Source: Erythrophleum ivorense (taxonomy: Eukaryota > Streptophyta > Magnoliopsida > Fabales > Fabaceae). Taken from it: 64,000 bases of DNA. Location: assembly GCA_026724425.1 (NCBI GenBank), contig JAIUCV010001273.1:62001-126000 (forward strand), given 5' to 3'. Made by a program: the position numbers and the translations under genes. This document shows, piece by piece, positions 11,231 to 23,171 of this stretch (positions within the stretch are counted from its first letter, which is position 1; each line of letters begins with the position of its first letter). The notes below the pieces were generated by a model. That model had not been told where the DNA came from. It did no database searches and saw only the letters and a program-made list of their open reading frames with translations.

Positions 11231-11762
11231 ATGGGTGATTAAACACATAAAGTCGTTATTCTAATTTCCAAATATTCTTATTAACAATTATAAGATAGCA
11301 TTAATTATAAGATGGACAAAATACCTTTTAATAAGATGAAGCATCTTTAGAGCCATAATTTACTTAAATTATTGTCAGTGATATAACTATTGGTACTAAT
11401 GTAACAAAGACTACATGCTTATTGTTAAATTAAATGCAATTTATGATTATGCTTTATTTAATTACATTTTTTATTATAAATGTTGTAATTGAAAAATTCT
11501 TGATTGAGTAGGAGTTTTTAGATTAGTAAACTTGGGGTCATCCAAGAACTACATTTAAAAGAAAATTTGCAGATAAATTCAATAGAAAAATGATGATATC
11601 TTTAGGGTACATATGTGATGAAAATAAGAAAAACGTAGACTTCTAATTATAAATCTAATAATATCATATTTTGTTTAGTCAAAATTTATTACAAACATAT
11701 GACATTACGTATGCAGTTTTTACTTTTGTGTTATGTCTATGTAGATATGCAAATTAGTGAAT

Positions 11763-12448
11763 ATGGCCACTAAAAATATTATAGTTGAGCTTAACATGGG
11801 TGAAAAACTAAATTATGACAATTGGGAAATATGGCACCATAAAGTTTCTTATATCCTTGAGAAGCAAGTTGCCAAAGAGCCATTGAGTAATGTTATGCTA
11901 GAGCTTGAACATGGAAATACACCTTGCATTACAATGTTATGTTGCATGGATAATGATCTAATATGTGAGTATGAATTTTATTCAACCACACAAGTCATGT
12001 GGATTGCCCTAAAAGATAAGTTTGATAGTACTTATGTGACCAAACTTAGAAGGCTAACTATCAAGTTTGATACGTATAACCTATGAACCATTCTATAAAG
12101 TAGTATTTAAGAGAGATGTCAAACATGACAAGGGAGTTAAAGTTAGCTGGCGATGCCTTTATTGATGAGTAGCAAGTCCAAGCTATTATAACATATTTCT
12201 TTTCTAGTTTGGAGTATATGAAAATAAACTTGAGCCATAGTGAGAACATAATCACTTTTGATGATGTTGCTCGTCATTTGAAGCTTGAAAATAAGTTCCT
12301 TAAGGCTACTAGATCCTTTAATCATGGTTACATGACAAAGAATATTGGTACTTCAAGACTAAAGGCAAGAAGGGGGAGCATTTTTATAAGAAGAAAGGAT
12401 TTGGCTAGCATTTCAAGAAAGCCAAGAAAGAGTTTAAGAAAAAAGTAA
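11763..12448 (+). pseudogene. copia gag remnant
   Basis: The frame starting at ATG 11763 reads MATKNIIVELNMGEKLNYDN..., the start of a Ty1/copia gag (UBN2-type). MWIALKDKFD and KLRRLTIKFDTY follow, then a stop at 12084. Gag continues in other frames: MSNMTRELKLAG, an in-frame stop before QVQAI, then MKINLSHSENIITFDDVARHLKLE (12217-12290) and a basic tail. About 20 residues that normally precede ITML are missing (near 11925), and no CCHC zinc knuckle can be read. Non-functional. Confidence 0.8.
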
Positions 12449-12589
12449 GTGTGATTAAAGAAAACCTGACATGGCCAAAGTCAAGCATTATACCTATTAA
12501 AAGATGGGTGATTTTGCTTATGATTGCACAGAGCAAAATAAGGTAATACCATATAGTAGATTTTCACATTTTATTTAAATTTTAAGTAC

Positions 12590-12782
12590 TATTTTGACGG
12601 TTGAATCTCATCTTTTGTGGATTATAGACTCAAAAGCTACAAATCATATATCCAAGGATCATGGATCTTTTGTGGGATGCCGTCAGCTACCTTACATATG
12701 GTTATATGTAGGAAATAATGCAATGGTAGAAGCTAAGGGAATTGGAATGTGTAGATTAGTCTTGCATGGTGGAAAAACCTAA
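12590..12782 (+). pseudogene. copia protease remnant
   Basis: The frame LLWIIDSKATNHISKDHGSF corresponds to the copia protease active-site region, where W-x-(I/L)-DSGA(S/T)-NH(I/M) is normal. The catalytic DSGA is DSKA here, so the Gly is lost. It is followed by the VGNNAMVEAKGIG strand typical of this domain, and a stop ends it at 12782. Confidence 0.75.
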
Positions 12783-13029
12783 TCCTACATAATGTTCTAT
12801 TTAGACCAAAAATCTAACAAAATTTATTTTTCATAATTTCTCTTCTTAAATTCGGGTTTAATGTTAATTTTCATAATGGCTCACTTAACATCTGTAATGG
12901 GATGACTTTTTATTGTTTTGGTTATCTTTTGGATGGTTTCATTATATTAGATACAATTATTTTTATAATATGTATGAACATAATTGTTTTACTGCATCTT
13001 TTACTTCAAGTTTAATTCCAAACATGGAT

Positions 13030-13816
13030 TTTAGCATGCTAAGTTAGGCCATATAGGCCCAAACAAATTAGTAGATGAGTAAAATGAAGGATTGATAAGA
13101 TTAATTTCTAATTTAGAAATGACTCTATGTAAACATTGCCTAGCAAGTAAAATAACAAGAAAACCATTCGAAAAAAAAACTAAGGCAGAATATCTATTAT
13201 AACTTATCCATTCTTATATATGTGGTCCAATGAGTGTGAGGGCTAGACATAAAGCATAGTATTTTATTACATTAATTGACTATTACTAGCGTCATGGTCA
13301 AGTTTATCTAATCTCCCATAGGTCAAAAGCATTTGAGTGCTTTTGACATTATATGAATATGATTGAGAACTAATTAAATAAAAAAAATAAAGCTTTAAGA
13401 ATTGACCAAGGATGTGAATATCTATTTGAACAATTTAAAGAGCTATGTGAAGAATAAGGTATACTAAGATAATTAATGATTCCTAGTACTTTACAACAAA
13501 ATGTAGTTGCTGAAAGAAGATATAAAACATTACTTAATATGGTTAGTCAATAATGATGCAAGCAAATATACCTATTTCATATAGGGGGTGATGCATTGCT
13601 AATTGCTGCCTTCATACTTAACCAAATGCCTTCTAAGTTAGTCACTTCTACACTTTGCAAAATGTGGACAAGTTGCAAACCAAATTTAAGCATTTTGAGA
13701 CCATGGAATTTATCTGCATATATACATGACACTTCTCATAAGTGTGGGAAATTAGACCCAAAAAGTAATAAATATGTCTTTATTAGATACTCAAAACAAT
13801 CAAAGAGATATGTTTT
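13030..13816 (+). pseudogene. copia integrase remnant, 5' part
   Basis: Fragments in order are HAKLGHIGPNKLVDE (GAG pre-integrase), LCKHCLASKITRKPF (end of the HHCC zinc-binding region), ICGPMSVRARHKA and YFITLIDYY (core), DQGCEYLFEQFKELCEE (core with the late catalytic region), IAAFILNQMPSK, and HKCGKLDPKSNKYVFIRYSKQSKRYVF. Many stops interrupt it. The final YVF is cut by the gypsy-like insertion at 13817 and resumes as VFIGENKDETITKIKSRD at 27006. Confidence 0.85.
13812..13816. repeat. Target site duplication, left copy (GTTTT)
   Basis: GTTTT directly precedes TGTGAACACC. It matches GTCTT at 27006-27010 in 4 of 5 positions, and each copy encodes the same Val-Phe of the copia integrase. Confidence 0.75.
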
Positions 13817-16800
13817 TGTGAACACCATATTTTGTCCATGTATATTTCAAAATAATAATAAAATTAGACTAACAAAAAAATCAAAAAAGAAGTAAAAAAA
13901 ATAAAAAAAAATCAAGAGAATCCAAAATAAAATCATGAAATAATAAAAAATTATATTTTTCAAAAAATGAGAAAATAGAAAAAAATGAAAGAATCTAAAG
14001 TCATATTTTTCAAAAAAAAAAAATCAAAGAATCAAAACCCAAAAATTTTCCAAAAAAAAAAAGAAGAAGAAAAGAAAAGAAAAAGAAAGTTAAGAGAAAA
14101 GGAAGAAAAAAAAAATCAAGTGGATCCTTTTGTCCAGCTAAGCTCCAAAAATAATAATAAAATCAAATTAGCAAAAAAAAAATGAAAAAATCAAAAAAAA
14201 GAAGAAAAGAAAAGAAAATAGAAAATTAAGAAAAAGGGAGAAAAATGAAAAAGAGAAAAAGCCTAAAGCCTTAAAGAAAGAAATATCAAGTGGGTCCTGT
14301 AGCCCAATAAACTGAAAAAAAAAAAAGGATCTACTAAAGAGGGAGTAACAAAAATCCAAAAACAAAAAGAAATGAAAGGCAAAATAAAAAAGGGACTAAA
14401 AAAATCAAAAATCAAAATCAAAAAAAGAAGAAGAGGAGGAGGAAGAGGAAAAAAAGGATAAAAGGCCCTTCCAATATTCATTCCTTTGGCCTTTGCAAAT
14501 CCAACCAACAAAAAACTTTAGAGATTTGAAAAAAAAAAACTAACTAAACAAAAAGAAAACAAAAAAAAAAGAATGTGAATACCGTATTTTGTCCAGGCAG
14601 ATTTCAAAAATAATAACAAAATCAAATTAGCAAAAAAATGTGAAAATAAACAAAATAAGGAAAGGTTACTCAAAAAGCATTAGATTTTTTCTTTCTTTTT
14701 CTCAAATTCCTAAATCCCAAATTCAAAAAAAAAAAAGGAAAAAGAAAACCAAAAATTGAAAGTGAAATTAAAAAAAAGAAGAAGAAGAAGAAAAAAACTA
14801 AAACTAAAGCTCAATTGCTTTGTTTCTCCATCCATCTATCCTATAAAAAAAAAAACAAACAAACAAACTTTCAAATCAATAAAAATCAAAAGAGAAGTAG
14901 CCTAAATTCAAAAAGAAGCCTGCAACCCAACCCTCTTAAATTCAGCCCATTAACTCCAAGACCAAAAGAAAAAAAAAACAAAGCAAGACCAATTAAAAAA
15001 AATAATATTATTATTAAAAAAAAGAAAAAAATGCATCCCAAATACTAAAAAAAAAAGGGAGGGTTCCAACCCAACTCTCTTAAGCCCATCAGCCCAACAA
15101 GTAATGCCCAAAAGTAAAAAAAAAAAAAAAAAGGGACAGGAAAAGGGTCAAAACACAGGGTTTTTGGCGTTCTGAATCCCACTTCCCCTGTCCCTCCTTG
15201 TTGACCCCGTTAGCTGCAAAAGGAAAAGGCAAACGAGGCACTGATTAGCCCTAGGCCTTAGATGAACACGAGAATAAAATGAGCAGGTAGCGTTTCAGAA
15301 AACCAGCAGAGAGAGAAGTAGAGGATCAGGGATGCACTCAAGGAGTTGACCTCCCCTCATGTCTCTTTCACTGTGGAAGGCCGAGAAGGGGGAGAGGCAA
15401 AAACGGAAAGGGAGAAAGGGACACATAAGGAAGAAGGGTTTTTTTTTTTGAGATGGAGAGAGGATGCGAGGTTCGAAAGACTGAGATCAAAAGGAGAAAA
15501 GGAGGAGGGTGATCAAAAATAAGAGGAAGGGATTTTGGATTAAGGGGGAAAGGCTTTGATTGGCTTTGAGAGTGAGAGGGAGCTATGCGAGAGACAGAGA
15601 CTAGGAGATGAGGAAATTCGGAAAGAGAGAAATTGATAGAGAAAACGGGAGAGGGTTTGGAGATTGAAAAAAAAAGGGCTGAGACTCGAGGGAAGCAAGG
15701 AGACAGAGAGATCGAAAGAAAAAGAGAGATGGAGAGAAGAGGCTAGGGAAATTTTTGGATGGAGGAGAAGTAAGTCTCGCGAGCGAACGAGAGGCGAGAT
15801 CGGGGGAGAGATTGAGAACAAGAAGAGCAGGGGAGATTCAGTAAAGGGAGAAGCTGAGATTAAGAAGAACAGAATGCCAGTGAATCTTAAAGCGGTAAAC
15901 CTTTGTCTGTGTTACTTGAATGGCTGTAATGTGAGCCCACGAAGGAAGATTTGAATGAAGCTTTGTTTACGTTTCATATTGTTGTTATTTCTGGGCAAAC
16001 TCTCACTATTATTCTATTGATCATTAACTTGTCTTGATTTGTAATCTCTCTTAACTTTAAGCATGAATTTTGAAAAGTTCTACTACTGCTCGTACTGATG
16101 AGTTAGTTTGAGTCTAAAGTTTGAATCCAAATCTTGTTCAAGGCGTGTCTACGGCATGGGTGGTGCTAGTTTGACTTCAATTTGGTTTCAAACTTGTGAT
16201 TTGGGATTTGATTCTGTCAAGTGATTTTGGTTGTCTTAATAATGTCTAAACATGGTAAGCATGATTTTTAGCTTGAAATCGAGCCTAAAATTCACCTAAA
16301 CCACTGGACACTTTCCTATCTAGTTTTAGCATAGACTTTAGGTTATATTAAGCATGGAATCTGCCTAAAACACTAGTTGCTCATCATGGTAAATGAAGTT
16401 CGGAGGTCAGGATGCCATGTAATTTTTGATAAAGAGTTTGAGTTGTTGTCTTCAATTTCTTTCGAATGGGTTTGGATTGTTGGTGGCTCTTTGTAATTTT
16501 TGACCCGAAAGGGATTTTTGAGTACAATCCAACTCATTTTGTTTCTACTCCAGTGTTTGGTTCATGAAAGCTGACCTATCCTGCCTTGTTTTTGGTTTGC
16601 TTGTTTTTGATGCACATGTGGCCCGTGATTTGGAGGTCCATGGTTTGATGAAAGCGACTTGGCAAGAGGCTGTTCAAGGAGACAATTGGAAGAGATATCC
16701 TATGGGTCATATGAGTTGATTGGAGGGATGCTTTAGGGCCTTTTAGTAGAAAAGGTTGGGGGCAAGGAAGATGATGGAGGTTGTACCAGTTTCTTCTAAT

Positions 16801-18616
16801 TTTTGATGTAATGTACTATACTTTGAGTGAATATCATATTTGGTTGTTCACAAGTGCACACACACTCACAAATTATTGTTCTTTTTAATCTTATTTTGTA
16901 TTTCGCTATATATTTAAAGTAGTCATGTGGGATTTTATATCCCTTTAGGCATGTAGGAATCATCCGAGACTGTGTGTGATAATAAGTCTCCTTAGTTACG
17001 TGGTCGAGTCATAAAATGTCTTTTAATAAATCTTTGGCTGTAACAACTCTCATTAAATTGGCTTTTGTCTTTTTCTCAAAAAAAGAAAATTTTAAAAAGA
17101 AAAAAAAAATAAAAAAATAAAAATAAATAAGTAAGAAATTAACTTTACTTTTCTAAACTTTTAAGCTTTTCTCAAGTTTTCTTATAACAAAGTTAAAAAT
17201 TAAAAATATGCTGTAAAAATAAAAAGAGAGATCCTAATTGGAACAAAAAGTTTTAGAATGTAAAGTGTATAACAAAAAAACTTAAAAAATAATGTTTAAT
17301 CTTGAGAATGTCAAATAAACTTTGTCTTAAAAAAACAGAGAAAAGAAAGAAGAAAAAAAAGAAGAAAGAATCTAAGAAAACAAAAAGAAAACAAAAAAAA
17401 AAAACAAGAATAAGAATAAAGGCAAGAAAAGAGCTTTTTGAAAGTCAAATGGGTTTCTTTCAAAGTAAAAAAATGTGTTTACAAAGTTCAGAGTTAAATT
17501 TTAAATATATAAGAAAAAAGAGTAAAAAAAGAGAAAAAAAAGAAAGAAAAAAGTTAACGTATAAAAAATCAGTCTATTTTTGAATTAAGTTCTAAATCTT
17601 TTACAATAATAATAATAATAATAAAAAAACAAAAAAAAAGAAGGGGTCTTTCTAAATAAATAAAAAATAAAAAAATTCACCTTTTTTTAAGAGTTTGCCA
17701 AAACCAAAAGAAAATTAATTAAAAATCAAGAAATCAAAATATAATAAAAAATTAAAAAAATCAAAAATGAAAGAAAAGATTAAGAAGTGGGAGTAATTCC
17801 AGTTTTGCAAATTAAAACATATAAACCAACATTGCAATAGTTTGAATGATTTTTACTTCCTTTTCCTTAATAAAAAAAAAGAGAAAAAAGAAAAACTAAA
17901 ACTGTAAGAAAAGTAAAATTAAATTTACCTTTAGCAGATCGAAACACATTATCCAATTTCAAAACTCGTTTTATTTGTTAAAGGAAAATGTAATTTTATT
18001 TTCTTTGTCTTTTCACCAAAAAAAAAACAACACAAAAACCAAACAAAAATAGACAAAACAAAAATAAAAATAAAAACAACAAAAACAAAAACGAAACACC
18101 CGTCATCCAAGTACAATTTTTAAAGTTCAAATTACGTGGACTTTGATCCCTCCTAGAGGATACGTAGACCCTAGGCTCTCATCTTGGGTTAAGTCTACCC
18201 TTGTAAATAACCATTTTCTTTTAGCTTTATTTCTTTAATTTCTTTCCTCTCATTCTAAATTTTATTTCTTTAATTTCTTTTTCTTTTTTACTCTTAATTT
18301 CATTTAATTTAATTTCTTTACTTCTTATTTTGCATGTGATTTGTTAAGGAGAATTAAAATAGATTAAAGGCTATGGTAATTTTGCACAACTAACTTAGGG
18401 TAACCGTTCTTAAGAACGGGTATAGTGGGGTGCCTAACACCTTCTCTACTCACAATCGACTCCTGGATCTATTTTCTGGTTCGTAGACCATTTTCCAAAC
18501 TAAAAAGGTCTTTTCCAAAATTTTGCCTTTTCAAAAATAAAAATTTGATGGCGACTCTACTACTTGTAATTTTGATTTCGGTTAGGCATCACGCAGTCAC
18601 ATTTTCGGATGTGACA
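13817..18616 (+). repeat. 5' long repeat (LTR) of the gypsy-like element, 4.8 kb
   Basis: The repeat runs TGTGAACACC...CGGATGTGACA. Its head is present three times, at 13817, about 14125 and 14574: (T/C)-TTTTGTCC followed by CAAAATAATAA and AAATTAGA/AAATTAGC. There are long A-rich stretches and a GA-rich leader-like tract at about 15285-15880. Frames within it (e.g. 14168-14511 minus, 15540-15821 minus, 15664-15954 plus) are low-complexity and not genes. Confidence 0.7.
18549..18557 (+). other. tRNA-Arg-type primer-binding-like motif TGGCGACTC
   Basis: TGGCGACTC equals the complement of the 3' end of plant tRNA-Arg(ACG) including CCA, the primer used by Ogre/Tat elements. Only the first 9 bases match well. 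A degraded counterpart, TAGCAACTCC, lies at 26886-26895 in the other half. Confidence 0.5.
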
Positions 18617-18620
18617 AAGA

Positions 18621-18625
18621 ATCAT
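18621..18625. repeat. Target site duplication ATCAT, left copy
   Basis: ATCAT immediately precedes TGACGATTGTGTCACG and is repeated exactly at 21339-21343. Confidence 0.85.
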
Positions 18626-21338
18626 TGACGATTGTGTCACGCAATCTCAAATAAAACTAGGAAGCAAAATAAATTTTGTGGTTAATGGTGCAACCTAGAT
18701 CATCTCCCTTAGAGTTTATGCCTCAATTTATTTATGAAAGGGGTATTCTAAGTATTGCTAATTGAAACTTGTTTTGGGGATTTGAAGTACTAGAATTTAA
18801 TTGAACTAAATTTAATTGACAAAAATAAAAAAACTTAAAGCTAAATGAGGTGAACAATTAAGAAAATATGGTAGCTAGTCTTGCATTGGACTCCCTAGAA
18901 TTCAATTATCCTTGCCCTTTTTAGTTTACCAAATTTGGGTTTAATTCCTTGCTCTTTAGTGTATTCTTTATAAAAATTCTTGAATAACCATCTAAGGTTC
19001 AATTCATTAATTATTCAAGGAATTTGCAACCACAAGAAACCTTGAATAACTAATTAATTGAATTAAGAGTAAGAACACACTTTAACCAACTTTAATTGAT
19101 TAATAGAATCTACTGCACAATTCACTTAAGATACTAATTAACCAATTAGATTAATTAATTCCTCAAACAATTAATTGCACAAAAATTCCAGCTAATTAAT
19201 CCAACAACCATTGCATCAATTAACCAAAGATCAAGAGGAATTTAAAAGTGATTTGCACAGCACTAATTCTGGAATTTTTACAAACATGTGATGATCACAA
19301 TTAAAATTCCAAAATCAAATTATATTCAATTCATTAAACAAACCAATCCAATAATTTTCAGTAATTAAGTTCCTAAATCAATCAACTAGACCTAGTCAAA
19401 TTAATAAAAGATTTAATGCTGGAATTAAAAGATATAGCAAGGAGTATTTATCCAATTTGGTGAGAAAATATGGGGCTCAAATCTGCATATGGGAGTTTCT
19501 AAACTTCAGCCAGCCACCATAGATAATTCAGACTGCCATGGAGATTTTAATCGGAGGAGAATTGATGAATTTAGCAGCAGCCATGGATGGATCGACGAAA
19601 GAATGCTCCTAGGAGTCTCACGTTCTGCACGTCCCAGGCGGCCTCTTCCTTTAACCCTATTCTGTTCTACGTCTCCTCCTTCTTTTCCGGAAATCGTAGC
19701 TCCTCTTTTTAAAAATAATGAATCACGTGCCCCTCAGCTCTGTTTCATGCTTCAGCATTTTTATTATTCTGCTCACATGTTTAATTTTATCAGTTCACAG
19801 ATGCTGCTCCATTCATAGCTTTCTCACATGACTTCCATCATCCATGCTTATTCTTCGTCTGCCCAAGCTCTTTTCTGACCTTGTTTTCTTCATGTTGGCT
19901 CCTAGCTTCAACATCTTCCAGCACGTTTTCTTCTTCTGCATCTTTCCTGAAGCCTCCCAGTATTTTTCTTGTGCGTTGATTCACTCCAGACCTCCCAGGA
20001 AAGTTTTCAGTGTCATTCCAGCTCTGCTTCAGCTCTTACTTCAAACGAGCTTCTTCACAGCTTAAGCATCCACAAACCAGTAGCTCGACTTGCTTGCTTC
20101 GTGTCTCTACGTGATATGGAGCTGTGAGCCTTGTTTTGTTGCTACGATGCGTTGCTTCTCTTCATGCTCTGTTTTCAGCTCATGCATCGTGCAACCGTAG
20201 ATTCATAATGCTTTTGGCTTGCTTCGTTGTTCAGCTCCTTCGACTCTTCTGTGTGTGTCCGAATAGGATGAATCCAATAGCCAGTCACCTCCAGCAACTT
20301 TTCTCTTTTTTTTTCTGGACAATCCAGCGTCTCTCTGCACTCACTGCGTTTCCAGGTCTGGTTTCTTCTTCTTCAGCGTGAAGTCCAGATCAAGAAGAAT
20401 GCAGCAGCTCCTCTGTGTCTCTTTTCAACGCTTCCTGTGTGTTTTATCCGAGAGAGATGATGAAGAAGCAACCTCTAGGATTTCTTTTCTCCATGCACGT
20501 TCTGCCCAGCTCTTCTTTGTTCCTTCAAACCCGAGCTCGATGTTTTGCTCTAAAGCTCCAGCCTAAAGCTTCTATCCAGTTTGACGCTCTCCCCGTCAGC
20601 TCTTTATCTCACTATACTCCACTTCTTCACTTCCTCGAGCCTGTGTTTACATATGAGCTTCTTCCTTCCATGTTTGCTTTCCTTGCCATGAGATTTCTTC
20701 CACGTTATTTCTTTTGAATCATGCAGCTCTTCGTGTTTTTTTTCTTCTTTGTTCTAGCCACGTCTCTTCCTTATCTTTACAAGCTCCCAAGCTGCTTCAT
20801 ATTTTTCTAGTTAATCTCCTCTAGCTTCTGCATGTTCTTCCTTTTACCCACTCAAGGACCAGAATGTGGCTTTTTCTCCAATCCAGACGCAGCATATATC
20901 TTCCTCTGATCAAGCTATCACGCCAGGCCTTCCTTCTCCTCTCAAACCTTCTTCTTGCTTCGTGAACTTTCTTCTTGAATCAACAAATCCTCAAGACCTG
21001 TGGCTTCTTCCTTCATGCATGTGTGTTGATGTTGAGTGAAAGGCTACTCAAGTATGCTTCTTTAATCATTCCTTTCTCTTCTTTAACCCAAATTCTCATT
21101 CAAGCTATTTACCCATCAAAAATTCTGCATAAAAGAATGGAAAATATTCAATAGAATTATCCACAAAATTATTTAAAAAATTTCATACATTAAAACTCAA
21201 TAATTTTGCCAATTAATTCACAAAGTACATAAGTAGCTGATGAGATCAAATTGTATCTAATTAAACCCTTAAGACCATATTCCATCATCAAAAGGCCTAA
21301 GTTAAGAGGATTAAAGTGTATAAAAATCATACTTATCA
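18626..21338 (-). mobile_element. Athila-like solo LTR, 2.7 kb, minus strand
   Basis: On the minus strand it starts TGATAAGTATGATTTTTATA and ends GATTGCGTGACACAATCGTCA, ends I associate with Athila-type gypsy LTRs. It is flanked by a perfect ATCAT duplication, with no internal domain on either side, so it is a solo LTR. A CT-rich central part (about 19600-21050 on the plus strand) produces several 60-110-residue plus-strand frames (19489-20717) rich in Ser, Phe and Leu. I treat these as spurious. Confidence 0.85.
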
Positions 21339-22176
21339 ATCATTCAAAGAAAGTTCAAGAGAAATTGAGAAGGTCTAAATATATTCAATAATAATAATAT
21401 CAAAATTCAAATAAGCATTAAAATATGAAAATTTTGAGAAAGAATAGAAAATTGATATTTTCCAAAAAAAATAAAAAAGAAGAGAAAATATGAAAAGAAA
21501 ACCAAACAAAAAATAATAATAATAAATTTATATTTTCTTCCAAAAAAAAACCAAAACAAAAAGAAGAATAAGAAGAAGAAAAAAAAAAAAGAGACAATGA
21601 TATGAGCCCAAATTCTGAAGCCTAGGTCCCAATTTGCTTTACCCAAAAGTTGCCCAAACTTTGAAGCCCAAAATAGAAAATTAAAAAAAAAAACACAACA
21701 CAAAAACAAAAAGAAAGAGATCTAAATAGAGTGAAAAACCTAACACAAGCTGTCTGTGTCCCATTGGCCCTTAATTGATCAACCTAACCCAGAATCATTC
21801 TGCAACTCATATATCCCAATAGCCCAACATGAAAAAAAACCAATACCAAAAAGAAGAGAAGAAAAGGCCCAAAAACACAAAAGAGCCTTAGAATTATTAA
21901 GATGGAGTGGCCTAACCTGGATCCAATGAAAAACCCTACCCATGTTGGTCCCCCATTTTCTCTAACTCCCTTTCTCTCGAGTCCTCCAGGAACATGCACG
22001 ATGTGGCTGTACAGAGTAAAGGGGAGGAACAAAAAATCATACTAGCTCTGGCAAAGGGACCACACTCACTTACGCACACACAAAAGAGAGAGGACGAGGG
22101 AGGAGCACCACTCGAGCACGGAAAAGGGGAGATAGTGGAGCAAAGATGCGTAGAAGAAGGACCACATAGGAACGCT

Positions 22177-22184
22177 TATAAAAG
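22177..22184 (+). promoter_or_regulatory. Candidate TATA box in the 3' long repeat
   Basis: TATAAAAG sits within CGCTTATAAAAGCG, just upstream of the GA-rich leader-like tract, which suits rightward transcription from this LTR. Confidence 0.4.
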
Positions 22185-22768
22185 CGAGAAGGATTTGAGA
22201 GAAAGATGGGGTTTTTTGGCTTCGGAAGAAGGGAGCATCATTGGGAAGACGGAGAGGAGAGAGGGGAAATCAGCGAGGGAGAAAGGGGGAGAAAAATAGT
22301 TTCATTAGAGCAATCATTTTGAGGATTTAATCATTCCTAAGAGCGGATTCATCCCTTTCAATGCGATCATTTGATTTCGTAATAATAATAAAGATAATAA
22401 CGAATAGAAAAAAATGAATGGCCTGATCATGTATCAACGGTCAATCTTCGGTAGAAGAGAAGGTTCCATTGGAACAATTATTTATTTCTATTTCAGGATA
22501 CCCGATCTCTTTCATTTTTGGATTTTGTTTTACTAAAGGTGTTTTGACAGATACATCTTGACAAAACTACTTAAGCCATAACATAAAAATGCATTGTGCA
22601 AGAATCCTTAGTTTCATTCCTTTTTTCCTTTTAGATACTTTGCCGGAAAAAAAGAAAGAGTAATAAGAAAATACATTCTTATGTTTGATCTTATTTCAAT
22701 AACAAGTATTTCTTTTTTCAGATCAAGTAAATCATTTTTATCCAAGATTCATGGGAACAAAAAAGGCC

Positions 22769-22796
22769 CGGCTAGGTACTGACCTGGCTGGGCTGA
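22769..22796. terminator. Plastid-style 3' stem-loop
   Basis: GCCCGGCTAGG, loop TACTGA, CCTGGCTGGGC form an 11 bp stem with two G-U pairs. It lies 290 bp upstream of the tRNA in an AT-rich setting. It has no expected function in nuclear DNA. Confidence 0.5.
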
Positions 22797-23083
22797 AAAA
22801 CAAGTTATTTTTTTAATTCTAAATTTATATTTGAATATTATTTTATTTTATTTATTAAATATAAAATTTATTAAATATAAATTAAATAAATAATTAGAAT
22901 ATATTCTATATTAATTAATATAATTAGATTATATTAGATTTTTTATATTATATATTATATATTATATTTATATTAGATTAATATATAAATATATATAATA
23001 TATTAGAATAGAAAATATTCTAATATAAAATAGTAAAAGTCAAAGAGAGATAAGATATAAATATAAAATAAAAATTATCTTTT

Positions 23084-23171
23084 GGAGAGATGGCTGAGTG
23101 GACTAAAGCGTCGGATTGCTAATCCGTTGTACAAATTTTTCGTACCGAGGGTTCAAATTCCTCTCTTTCTG
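23084..23171 (+). tRNA. trnS-GCU: Plastid-type tRNA-Ser(GCU) copy, trnS-GCU-like
   Basis: The 88 nt sequence starts GGAGAGATGGCTGAGTGGAC and has the anticodon loop TTGCTAA (anticodon GCT) closed by CGGA/TCCG. A long variable arm (GTAC...GTAC) and the T arm GAGGG-TTCAAAT-TCCTC follow. The layout equals chloroplast trnS-GCU. Apparent changes from the usual plastid gene include a G-U first acceptor pair and TTCAAAT in place of TTCGAAT. No CCA is encoded. It is probably a silent nuclear copy, although the cloverleaf is still foldable. Confidence 0.88.

Noticed and set aside
13985..14511. Lys/Glu-rich plus frame and Phe-rich minus frames
   Set aside because: Products of AAAAAG-type purine runs in the LTR; no conserved pattern.
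15540..15954. Frames of 93 and 96 residues on opposite strands
   Set aside because: Both arise from one GA-rich leader-like tract and mirror each other; composition is simple.
19489..20717. Series of five plus-strand frames of 60-110 residues
   Set aside because: They lie in the CT-rich middle of a minus-strand Athila-like solo LTR with a perfect target duplication. No domain, and no consistent frame across the block.
22440..22545. Plus-strand plastid protein reading QRSIFGRREGSIG...
   Set aside because: A short open stretch in the plastid-like insert, but I could not assign it to any plastid gene, so no gene is called.
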